The notes beneath the pieces were generated by a model that was not told the DNA's origin, did not search any database, and saw only the letters and a program-made list of their open reading frames with translations. The position numbers and the translations under genes were made by a program. Below, in pieces: positions 1 through 6,077 of a stretch of DNA of 7,329 nt. Position 1 is the first letter of the stretch. Each line of letters starts with the position of its first letter. This DNA is from Rikenellaceae bacterium (GTDB taxonomy: Bacteria > Bacteroidota > Bacteroidia > Bacteroidales > UBA932): contig JAAZIW010000149.1 in assembly GCA_012800665.1 (NCBI GenBank), forward strand, positions 1 to 7,329, written 5' to 3'.

Positions 1-8
1 CCCAATCC

Positions 9-95
9 GGAGAGGTGGGTGAGTGGCTTAAACCAGCAGTTTGCTAAACTGCCGTACTCGTAAGGGTACCAGGAGTTCGAATCTCCTTCTCTCCG
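9..95 (+). tRNA. tRNA-Ser (anticodon GCU)
   Basis: This folds as a complete class II tRNA. The acceptor arm is GGAGAGG (9-15) with TCTCTCC (88-94), closing with a G-U pair, and the discriminator is G95. The anticodon stem GCAGT/ACTGC (36-40/48-52) encloses the loop TTGCTAA, giving anticodon GCT at 43-45, which reads AGC/AGU serine codons. A long variable arm has the stem GTAC/GTAC (54-57/66-69), as expected for serine. The T arm is AGGAG-TTCGAAT-CTCCT (71-87). The 3' end continues CA and not CCA, so the CCA tail is probably added after transcription. No duplicated tRNA 3' end (attachment-site copy) is visible elsewhere in the window. Confidence 0.97.
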
Positions 96-103
96 CATAA
101 AAT

Positions 104-132
104 GGTCTGTAGGAAACTGCAGGCCGTTTTTT
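104..132 (+). terminator. Intrinsic terminator of the tRNA-Ser gene
   Basis: A 9-bp stem (104-112 with 117-125, allowing two G-U pairs) is capped by a GAAA tetraloop. After one base it is followed by six T residues (127-132). It lies 8 nt past the tRNA 3' end and separates the tRNA from the downstream oxidoreductase gene. Confidence 0.85.
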
Positions 133-149
133 ATTGGAAAATCTTTTTC

Positions 150-157
150 TATCTTTG
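150..157 (+). promoter_or_regulatory. Bacteroidota-type -7 promoter element (TATCTTTG)
   Basis: TATCTTTG matches the TAnnTTTG -7 box of the Bacteroidota primary sigma factor. A T-rich stretch (127-130) sits about 19 nt upstream, where the TTTG -33 element belongs, but it is not an exact match. The box ends 21 nt before the ATG at 179. It therefore argues against the in-frame ATG at 134, which lies upstream of the predicted transcription start. The same octamer precedes the esterase gene on the other strand. Confidence 0.6.
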
Positions 158-178
158 TTCAAACAACACATTAGAACT

Positions 179-1615
179 ATGAAACGCAGAGATTTTCTCA
201 AAGGAATAGGGCTTATTGCGGCCGGAGCGGCTGTGGCTCCGAAAGCGCTTGCAGGAACTTTCAGTCCCGAACAAAAGGCACTCACAGAACCTTTCAATCC
301 GGAGCTCAAGGAACCTGGTTCTTTGAATTCGTTGGATCTTGGCATTCGCGGCCTCAGGCCGAATGTTAACAAGCAGATTACTATGGTTATCGTTGGGGCG
401 GGAAATAGAGGAAGTGTATATGCAAGATATGCCGAGCTCTACCCCGATGCAGTCAAAGTGGTTGGAGTGTCTGACATCAATCCGGCAAGAAAAGCCAATG
501 TGGCGGAAAAACATTCAATTCCGCAAAACTGTCAATTCGGCGATTATCGCGAACTGCTTGCCGCAGGGAAAATTGCAGATGCCATGGTGATAGCATTGCC
601 GGACGATTTGCATTATGACTCTTGCATGAAGGCGCTGGAACTCGGCTATGATGTGCTTCTCGAGAAGCCTTGCGCTCAAACCGAAAAACAATGCCGTGAC
701 ATCCTGGCTCAGACCCATCGGTATAAGAAGATTGTAGCAGTGTGCCATGTATTGCGTTATGCTCCATATTTTATTGCTCTGCGCGAAATTGTAAGACGCG
801 GTTACATCGGCAATCCTGTCAGCTTCCAGCATTTAGAGCCGATTCAATATGCCCATATGGCTCACTCGTATGTGCGGGGCAATTGGCGTAATTCCAAAGA
901 GACCACACCCATCATCCTTGCAAAATCCTGCCACGATTTGGACTTCTTGCGCTGGATAATTGACAAGCCTTGCAAGTCGATAGCCGCAGACGGCTCGCTT
1001 CATTTATTCAAATCCGACAACGCCCCTGAAGGCGCTCCCAAACGCTGCACTGACGGTTGTCCGGTCGAGGCCAAGTGTCCTTACAGCGCCATTGATATTT
1101 ATGCCAATAAACGCAGACATTTGCATGTGTTTGATCTCCCGAAGGGATATACCCGCGAAGATATTATTGAAAAGCTTCGAACAAGCGCGTATGGGCGCTG
1201 TGTTTATTATTGCGACAATGATCAGCCGGATCACTATGTCGCAGCGATGCTGTTTGAAGATGACGTAACAGCCAGCTTCTCAATGGAGGCATTTACACCT
1301 AAGGGAAGGCGCAGAACCAGAATAATGGGGACCACCGGAATGATAGATGGGGATGGGGCTCAGTTTACCGTGTGGGATTTCCGTTCAGGCGAAAAACAGG
1401 TATGGAATCGCAAGGTGTCGGAAATTCCCGAATACAAGGGAGCCGGGCATGGCGGTGGAGACCACGCTTTGATGCGCGATTTCGTTGAGGCAGTTGCTTG
1501 GCAGGATCCGAATCGCTTGACAAGCACAATAGACGTTTCGATCGAGAGCCACATTATGGGCTTCGCTGCTGAAAAAAGCCGTAAGTATCAGAGGAAGGTT
1601 AAAATAAAGATATAG
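179..1615 (+). CDS. Tat-exported Gfo/Idh/MocA family oxidoreductase
   Basis: The protein has 478 residues. The start at 179 is chosen because it gives a textbook twin-arginine signal (MKRRDFLKG, hydrophobic stretch, ALA cleavage motif ending near residue 25) and lies downstream of the TATCTTTG box. A longer in-frame start at 134 would put 15 residues ahead of the signal. The N-terminal Rossmann domain carries GAGNRG (about residues 73-78) for NAD(P) binding, then EKP (162-164), the family's cofactor/substrate lysine motif. The C-terminal domain has KSCHDLD (249-255) with the likely catalytic His252. Residues 290-345 hold CX3CX5C (290, 294, 300) and CX3C (341, 345), a possible metal site. Family members act on sugars or sugar derivatives by NAD(P)-dependent oxidation and reduction; secreted members often retain the cofactor and can act as glycoside-modifying enzymes. 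The substrate cannot be read from sequence. The gene converges on a CE15-like esterase, which suggests a polysaccharide role. Confidence 0.92.
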   Translation: MKRRDFLKGIGLIAAGAAVAPKALAGTFSPEQKALTEPFNPELKEPGSLNSLDLGIRGLRPNVNKQITMVIVGAGNRGSVYARYAELYPDAVKVVGVSDINPARKANVAEKHSIPQNCQFGDYRELLAAGKIADAMVIALPDDLHYDSCMKALELGYDVLLEKPCAQTEKQCRDILAQTHRYKKIVAVCHVLRYAPYFIALREIVRRGYIGNPVSFQHLEPIQYAHMAHSYVRGNWRNSKETTPIILAKSCHDLDFLRWIIDKPCKSIAADGSLHLFKSDNAPEGAPKRCTDGCPVEAKCPYSAIDIYANKRRHLHVFDLPKGYTREDIIEKLRTSAYGRCVYYCDNDQPDHYVAAMLFEDDVTASFSMEAFTPKGRRRTRIMGTTGMIDGDGAQFTVWDFRSGEKQVWNRKVSEIPEYKGAGHGGGDHALMRDFVEAVAWQDPNRLTSTIDVSIESHIMGFAAEKSRKYQRKVKIKI

Positions 1616-1637
1616 GGGGATAGATGGTTTAAATTTG

Positions 1638-1663
1638 CAAAAGGATACAGCTGTATCCTTTTG
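1638..1663. terminator. Perfect 26-bp palindrome between convergent genes, probable bidirectional terminator
   Basis: The half-site CAAAAGGATACAG is followed immediately by its exact reverse complement. As RNA it forms a strong hairpin with a small AGCU loop. Each strand ends its stem in a run of four T, which can serve as the U tract in both directions. It lies 22 bp after the oxidoreductase stop and about 100 bp past the esterase stop on the other strand. A dimeric-protein binding site is the alternative. Nothing else is evident in the 147-bp gap. Confidence 0.65.
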
Positions 1664-1762
1664 TCATGCAGGCGTAGAGAATAATATTCTGCGTTTAGGA
1701 ATCTGAAGTTGGCTGTATCAAAAAACAGCGAAGTTGAAAACAGGCTTGAGTGAGAGGTCGAT

Positions 1763-3577
1763 TCACCTAACATGCTTATCTGCAAAATCCAGCAGCCAAT
1801 GCCAATCTTCCAAGAGGATGCCGTGGGCTTTGTCGCGGCGGACGTAGCCTAAATACGGTCCTATTGCAGATTCATCATAGATGTCCGGCCAGGGAACATC
1901 GGGCAGTCCTTCTTTGCCGAGAAACTCCCATACCGGGCTTGCGGCCTTGAGACTGAGAAATTCGCCATAAGTATCGAACCAAGTATTGTTGAAACCCTGG
2001 ACTAATAGCGGACGGGGAGCGATGCAGCTGAGAAGCATGTGCTGGTCGAACGGCAGTGTGTCCTCCGCGTGGGCATATTTGTCGTAAGCTCTGCAGAACC
2101 AATGGGTGAAGGCAGCGGTTTCGGAAGCCACGCTCTCACCGAAGTTGCGTTTTGCAAGAGGTACTCCGCCTCCTCCCGTCTGGTTCACCACTGTCACCGC
2201 GAAGCGCTCATCATAGGCGCCGGCTATCAGCGCAGCTTTTCCAAGACGCGAACTCCCCGTCACCACCACCTTGCTCGCATCTATCCTCTTATCCTTCTCC
2301 AGCATATCCAAACCTCGCCTCAAAGCCCAAGCCCATGCGCCCAAAGCTGTAGTATTGTCCTTGCGGGAGGGGTCGCGCGGACCCCAAAGCTCGAACACTT
2401 TGGTATAGGCCATGGCCTCTTGGGCGGCAGCGCCATCGGGGTCGGGGGAGACATCTCCATAACAGGCGGTCACAAAGGCATAGCCCCTCGAAAGCATCTC
2501 CTCAATGGGATAATAACCGTATGGATTATCCTTATTGGTATAATATCCGCGCATATCTTCCTCCGCCCTATTGGAGGTAATGCCTTTCTTTTTCTCGTTT
2601 TCGAGCCAGGAATCGGGCAGACGCACCTCCTTGTCGCTCAGCATGGTGTGATTGCCGTAATAATTGAGCATAATGATAGCTGGAACAGGCTTGCGGGACC
2701 TTCGAGGATAAACAATCAGCCAATCTATATACGGTCCGGTATGGTCCGGCTTAAACCACATCCTCAGCTGGCGTCTTAGCCCCAAACGCCCGAAAGTTTT
2801 TCCTTTTTCGAGTTCTTTAAGGAAGATTGGAGAAGAAGGAGGCATCTGCCCGTACATTTCCCTTTCGAAAAGGGATAGGATTTCCGCTCTGCGGGATGGC
2901 CATTCATCAGGGCTTGAAACGCCTTGCAGAGGGTCCGGCAGGGTGTAAGGCTCCACCATAAATTCTCTTCTGTTTATCACCGAGAAAGTGGAATTGCCGG
3001 CAGGCACTTTATATTTGCGGCCGGAAACCACAAGCGTATATTCCTTGTTGGATTTGGCCTTTACCAGTCCTTTTTCGTAAATAAGGTCTGTGACTACGGG
3101 CCCGAAGCGAAGATTGCGCACTCCATGCAAGCACTTGTGATGTATATCCCAATCTACGGTAAGTTTCTCGGCATCCACCGAGCGTATGCCGAGAACGTTT
3201 TCGATGAAAAGAGAGATGGGGTCAAGGGGCGGTTTGTTTGTAGAAGGGGTGTTGCACTCCCAAATGATTTGGGGCTTGAATAATCCCGGATTTTCGGCAA
3301 AGACAGGTTGCGGTAGACGGGTTGTGTCAAGGGCGCTTTGCACTGTTGCATTCTGTGCAAGAGCGTTTGGCATAGGCTTGTTCGGCGCGAGAGCGCTTTG
3401 CACTGTCGCATTCTGCCCAGGTGCATTCTGTGCAAGAGCATTTGGCATAGGCTTGTTCGGCGAGAGAACATTCTGCGAGAGCGAGGATAAAACCAATATT
3501 GAGACTAAGGCGCTTAACATTTGCTGATATGATTTTAATTTCACGGCTTCTCGATTTGTCGGCTTAAACGGCCGCAT
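1763..3577 (-). CDS. Exported CE15-like (glucuronoyl methylesterase family) alpha/beta hydrolase with N-terminal beta domain
   Basis: The protein has 604 residues from ATG 3577. An in-frame ATG at 3619 lies upstream of the TATCTTTG box and is unlikely; GTG 3544 would give a tighter signal peptide and is also possible. Residues about 20-36 are a hydrophobic signal segment, followed by a Gln/Asn/Pro/Ala-rich repeat linker (about 37-85). Residues about 95-190 resemble the C-terminal beta domain of (alpha/alpha)6-barrel glycosidases (for example PISLFIENVLGI). From about 205 the CE15-type hydrolase begins, with the nucleophile motif GSSRLGK (Ser443, Arg444) and a late His585. CE15 enzymes cleave the ester between 4-O-methylglucuronic acid of xylan and lignin alcohols, in the periplasm or outside. 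The acid position 23 residues after Ser reads Gln466 (NQTGGGG), and the alternative site after strand 7 reads Asn-Asn (530-531) with Asp535 close by, so activity or specificity may differ. There is no lipobox cysteine. Confidence 0.85.
   Translation of the reverse strand: MRPFKPTNREAVKLKSYQQMLSALVSILVLSSLSQNVLSPNKPMPNALAQNAPGQNATVQSALAPNKPMPNALAQNATVQSALDTTRLPQPVFAENPGLFKPQIIWECNTPSTNKPPLDPISLFIENVLGIRSVDAEKLTVDWDIHHKCLHGVRNLRFGPVVTDLIYEKGLVKAKSNKEYTLVVSGRKYKVPAGNSTFSVINRREFMVEPYTLPDPLQGVSSPDEWPSRRAEILSLFEREMYGQMPPSSPIFLKELEKGKTFGRLGLRRQLRMWFKPDHTGPYIDWLIVYPRRSRKPVPAIIMLNYYGNHTMLSDKEVRLPDSWLENEKKKGITSNRAEEDMRGYYTNKDNPYGYYPIEEMLSRGYAFVTACYGDVSPDPDGAAAQEAMAYTKVFELWGPRDPSRKDNTTALGAWAWALRRGLDMLEKDKRIDASKVVVTGSSRLGKAALIAGAYDERFAVTVVNQTGGGGVPLAKRNFGESVASETAAFTHWFCRAYDKYAHAEDTLPFDQHMLLSCIAPRPLLVQGFNNTWFDTYGEFLSLKAASPVWEFLGKEGLPDVPWPDIYDESAIGPYLGYVRRDKAHGILLEDWHWLLDFADKHVR
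3333..3462 (-). repeat. In-frame 60-bp-period tandem duplication in the esterase N-terminal linker
   Basis: Copy 1 is 3333-3387. Copy 2 is 3393-3462 and carries an extra 15 bp (3416-3430). Outside the insert the two copies differ at only two of 55 positions, so the duplication is recent. In protein it doubles a unit starting PNKPMPNALAQNA and ending TVQSAL, just after the signal peptide. Both period and insert are multiples of three. It probably makes a flexible spacer of variable length. Confidence 0.88.
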
Positions 3578-3596
3578 TCTTATAAAGCCTGTTTCG

Positions 3597-3604
3597 CAAA
3601 GATA
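3597..3604 (-). promoter_or_regulatory. Bacteroidota-type -7 promoter element (TATCTTTG) for the esterase gene
   Basis: On the - strand TATCTTTG runs from 3604 to 3597, ending 19 nt before the ATG at 3577. This is the same octamer and nearly the same spacing as ahead of the oxidoreductase. A clear TTTG -33 element is not visible; the upstream bases are A/T-rich. The position implies transcription begins downstream of the ATG at 3619. Confidence 0.55.
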
Positions 3605-3728
3605 TAAAAAATATAGCATTGCTTTTCATAAATCGCCTTGCCTCGCCGGTCATGGTCGGTTTTCTGTTTCAATTCTTGTCCGGCCGGAACATTATAGGCG
3701 TTTTCGTCGCTACCTCCACTTTTCGTCT

Positions 3729-3754
3729 CATGGTCAAACGTTTTCGGCCCTTTT
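3729..3754 (+). repeat. Diverged direct repeat, copy 1
   Basis: This 26-bp segment, CATGGTCAAACG through GGCCCTTTT, matches 22 of 26 positions of the copy at 4004-4029. All four differences are transitions. Read from its ATG it encodes MVKRFRPF; the other copy encodes MIKHFRPF. Confidence 0.6.
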
Positions 3755-4003
3755 GGCTTCTTCACCTCCCTCTAAGTTGAACAAAACTGGTGCGTAAAAT
3801 GTAACTCTCTGACTATCAGTGAAATCCTTAAAGAAGAGTATGAAATTTTGCCAGGTCTTGTTTAAGGATCTGCCTCATTATCAGCACTTTCCATTTTACG
3901 CCCGCTTTGAGGATTGCAGGCTGGGCAAGTTTTAGGGTTGCTTCACGGGCCGCAACATGATAAAACGGACGGGAGATTGGCAACCTCGGACTGTTTGTAG
4001 AAC

Positions 4004-4029
4004 CATGATCAAGCATTTCCGGCCCTTTT
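4004..4029 (+). repeat. Diverged direct repeat, copy 2
   Basis: This is the partner of the 3729-3754 copy, 275 bp downstream in the same orientation. The reading frame from its ATG (4005) stays open to about 4148 but resembles no protein I recognise and crosses a terminator-like hairpin. Confidence 0.6.
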
Positions 4030-4069
4030 TGACCGACCATGAGTTGAAAAACTTGCCAGGCAGAGTACT

Positions 4070-4101
4070 TTTAAAGAAGCCGACTGAATTCAGCCGGCTT
4101 C
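4070..4101 (-). terminator. Probable terminator downstream of the Na/Pi-PhoU gene
   Basis: On the - strand a GAAGCCGGCTG arm (4101-4091) pairs with CAGTCGGCTTC (4086-4076), using one G-U pair, around an AATT loop. It is followed by TTTAAAAG. On the + strand the G-U becomes an A-C mismatch and no T run follows, so the hairpin is oriented for the - strand. It lies about 170 nt past the stop of the transporter fragment. Confidence 0.55.
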
Positions 4102-4214
4102 CAAAATATAGTATTGTAGATTTAAATCTGCATCAGATTGAAGTTTGAGCGCATTTGCCCGAAGCTTGTCTGTAGTATCCGAATTTTAATTTTTCAGGCG
4201 GTCAGGATGGCATT

Positions 4215-4240
4215 TGCAAGATGCAAAGTGCAAGATGCAA
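4215..4240. repeat. Short tandem repeat TGCAAGATGCAA x2
   Basis: Two exact copies (4215-4226 and 4229-4240) are separated by two bases. They lie 34 bp past the stop of the transporter fragment. Each copy also contains TTGCA/TGCAA symmetry. Function is unknown; slippage is the simplest origin. Confidence 0.6.
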
Positions 4241-4273
4241 GAAGTCTGTCCCGTTGCGCCAGGATTCAAGCAG

Positions 4274-5371
4274 TTATAAGACTAAAGCCTGAGAGATATT
4301 GATCAGGAAGTCTCCCATCTTTTCGAGCCCGTTGAGGGTATTCAGATAGAATACAGTCTCGAAATAGGCATCCCCCTTGGATTCAATATCCTTAAGTTCT
4401 TCCTCGCGGCACTCATCTCTATATTCATTGATGGCCTGTTCATCTATCTCGGCATTTTTAATGTCTTTTATATCTGCAGCATTTTCAAGATTCCAAATCA
4501 TATCCTCGTATGCCTGCGAGAGCATGCCCGTCATCCTGCTGAGTTTTGACACATGTTCAGGAGTCAGAGTCCTTCCGTAAGCCTGCATATGCATTATCGA
4601 ACGGCTTATGGATTCCCCGCTGTCTCCAAGCGACTCCAATTCTCTACAGATACGGATGAGCGACCTTACATTAGCTTTCGACTCTTCGCTCAAACCCTCC
4701 CTGCCGAGGTCGTTAAGGAATTTAATGATTTCATATTCTATTTTATCCGAAATCTCCTCATACTTAACAAGCTTCTCTCTGTATTCCATAAACTTTTCCG
4801 GAGAATCGGAATTGCGTATAGCGGCATCAAGATACTCCAATCCGTTCTTCATTATCTTAGCGAAATGTATGGTTTCTTTACCCGCTTCGGTAATAGCGAG
4901 TTCCGGCGTGCGGATTAATCCGTAATCGAGATATTGTATTTCCTGGAAAGTCTTGGTCGGCTTCTTGTCCTTTATCAACCAAGTCACAAGCTTCGCCAGC
5001 GGTTTCACAAACCATATCATAATGGATGTATTTATGACATTGAAGGTTGTATGAAGCATTGAGATTCCATACACCAGAGAGGTGTACGCATCTACGTTCA
5101 TCAAAGACACTATCCATTGGACAAGGCTTAAGAAAGGACGGAAAAATATAAGCACCCATATTACTCCGAAGACATTAAACAGGGTATGCGTAAGCGCAGC
5201 TCTTTTTGCCTCAGTATTCGCGACTATGGCCGCTATGTTGGCTGTAATTGTAGTTCCTATATTTTCGCCTAAAACCATCGCTGCGGCCATATCGAATTGA
5301 ATCCACCCAAGGTCAAGCGCAATCAAAGTAAGAGCGACGGCGCAGAAAAGACAGACTATAACAACCAACAT
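4274..5371 (-). CDS. Na/Pi cotransporter family protein, N-terminally truncated, with C-terminal PhoU-like domain
   Basis: The visible protein has 365 residues from ATG 5371; the frame opens to an ATG at 5437 inside the response regulator, and those 22 extra residues do not look like this family. Residues about 11-135 are the second membrane half of an Na/Pi symporter: ALTLIALDLGW, then GENIGTTITAN (35-45), AKRAALTHTLFNVFGV (55-70) and further hydrophobic segments. Residues about 160-365 form a helical PhoU-like domain (motifs RELESLGDSGE and NGLEKMGDFL). Complete relatives are about 550 residues, with two Na_Pi_cotrans repeats, each carrying QSSSA; here the whole first repeat is absent, and CLFCA stands where the second QSSSA is expected. 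A transport function is therefore doubtful. The start is only 8 bp from the divergent response regulator start, leaving no room for promoters. Pseudogene, rearrangement product or assembly chimera are all possible. Confidence 0.82.
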   Translation of the reverse strand: MLVVIVCLFCAVALTLIALDLGWIQFDMAAAMVLGENIGTTITANIAAIVANTEAKRAALTHTLFNVFGVIWVLIFFRPFLSLVQWIVSLMNVDAYTSLVYGISMLHTTFNVINTSIMIWFVKPLAKLVTWLIKDKKPTKTFQEIQYLDYGLIRTPELAITEAGKETIHFAKIMKNGLEYLDAAIRNSDSPEKFMEYREKLVKYEEISDKIEYEIIKFLNDLGREGLSEESKANVRSLIRICRELESLGDSGESISRSIMHMQAYGRTLTPEHVSKLSRMTGMLSQAYEDMIWNLENAADIKDIKNAEIDEQAINEYRDECREEELKDIESKGDAYFETVFYLNTLNGLEKMGDFLINISQALVL

Positions 5372-5379
5372 AGAAGATA

Positions 5380-6066
5380 ATGGGAAAGAAGATATTGATA
5401 GTTGATGATGAAGCTGATATAAGAGAAATTCTCGCATTTAACCTGTCAGCCGCCGGTTACGAAACGCTCGAAGCCGGCACAGCTGAATCCGCCCTCATTC
5501 AAATCCGCAAAGGGATGGAATTAGACCTTATCCTCCTTGATGTCATGCTCCCCGGAATGTCGGGGTTTAAACTTGCCGATACGCTTCGCAAGACCGACGA
5601 ATGCAACATTCCCATCATATTCCTTACCGCAAGAAACGAAGAAAATGACCTGCTTACCGGTTTTTCGGCAGGAGGGGATGACTATATAAGCAAGCCCTTC
5701 TCGGTGAACGAGGTCTTGGCAAGAGTAAAAGCCGTTCTCAAGAGGTCTTCAAAAAGCGAAACAGTTCCTTCCAATATAATAATTGAGGGGATTTCCATTG
5801 ATACAGTAAACAGTACGGTAACAATAGACGGCGAGCCGGTTCCTTTCTCGCGTAAAGAATACGACATTTTATATCTTCTTGCATCCAATCGCGGTAAAAC
5901 CTTTTCAAGGTCCGACTTTCTTCGGGAACTTTGGAAAGACACTCCCTATGTCCTTGACAGAACCGTGGATGTACATATCGCAAGGATACGCAGCAAATTA
6001 GGCCCATATCGAAATCTGCTTGGCAATCGCGCCGGCTACGGATACTCCATCGAAGACAGTGAATAA
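5380..6066 (+). CDS. OmpR/PhoB-family response regulator
   Basis: The protein has 228 residues. The receiver domain (about 1-120) has the acidic pair Asp9-Asp10, phosphoacceptor Asp54 (LLDVMLPGMSG), the switch Thr83 (FLTAR) and Lys105 (SKPF), so it is complete. The C-terminal winged-helix DNA-binding domain (about 132-226) carries FSRKEYDILYLLASN and DRTVDVHIARIRSKLG, typical of OmpR/PhoB regulators. The start MGKKILIVDDE is the natural one, with an A/G-rich stretch (AGAAGATA) just upstream. It is phosphorylated by a partner kinase, very likely the one encoded 11 bp downstream. The adjoining PhoU-containing gene makes a phosphate-starvation (PhoB-like) role plausible but does not prove it. 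No TAnnTTTG box is visible upstream; the upstream bases are coding sequence of the divergent truncated transporter. Confidence 0.95.
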   Translation: MGKKILIVDDEADIREILAFNLSAAGYETLEAGTAESALIQIRKGMELDLILLDVMLPGMSGFKLADTLRKTDECNIPIIFLTARNEENDLLTGFSAGGDDYISKPFSVNEVLARVKAVLKRSSKSETVPSNIIIEGISIDTVNSTVTIDGEPVPFSRKEYDILYLLASNRGKTFSRSDFLRELWKDTPYVLDRTVDVHIARIRSKLGPYRNLLGNRAGYGYSIEDSE

Positions 6067-6077
6067 TTACTTTGGAT

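Larger units (their letters stand above)
3605..4273. other. Long intergenic region without a convincing gene; eroded repeats
   Basis: Between the divergent start side of the esterase and the stop of the transporter fragment there are only short open frames (up to about 70 codons), on both strands. None has a recognisable domain, ribosome site or promoter. The region contains two diverged direct repeats (3729 and 4004), a - strand terminator hairpin (4076-4101), a small inverted repeat AATCTG-CAT-CAGATT (4125-4139), and a 12-bp tandem repeat (4215-4240). TTGCCAGG occurs at both about 3848 and 4053 in similar contexts. A decayed gene or a decayed mobile or repetitive element is the best reading. 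Confidence 0.5.

Noticed and set aside
1..100. tRNA-Ser as an integration site for a mobile element
   Set aside because: No integrase, no repeated tRNA 3' end and no island-like gene content are present in the window.
134..178. Longer N-terminus for the oxidoreductase from ATG 134
   Set aside because: It would place 15 residues before a perfect Tat signal and starts upstream of the TATCTTTG box.
2039..2779. 246-codon open frame on the + strand inside the esterase gene
   Set aside because: It lies wholly antisense to a well-supported CE15-like coding sequence, has His/Ser/Pro/Ile-rich composition and no recognisable domain, promoter or ribosome site.
3580..3765. 61-codon - strand frame upstream of the esterase
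   Set aside because: It overlaps the esterase promoter and start region, is highly charged without a recognisable domain, and lacks a start signal.
3828..4040. 70-codon frame on the - strand in the long intergenic region
   Set aside because: No domain, signal or start context supports it. It includes one of the diverged repeats, and the two strands are open about equally, as expected for eroded sequence.
4215..4240. CRISPR-like repeat array
   Set aside because: There are only two 12-bp units separated by two bases, with no spacers and no cas genes nearby.
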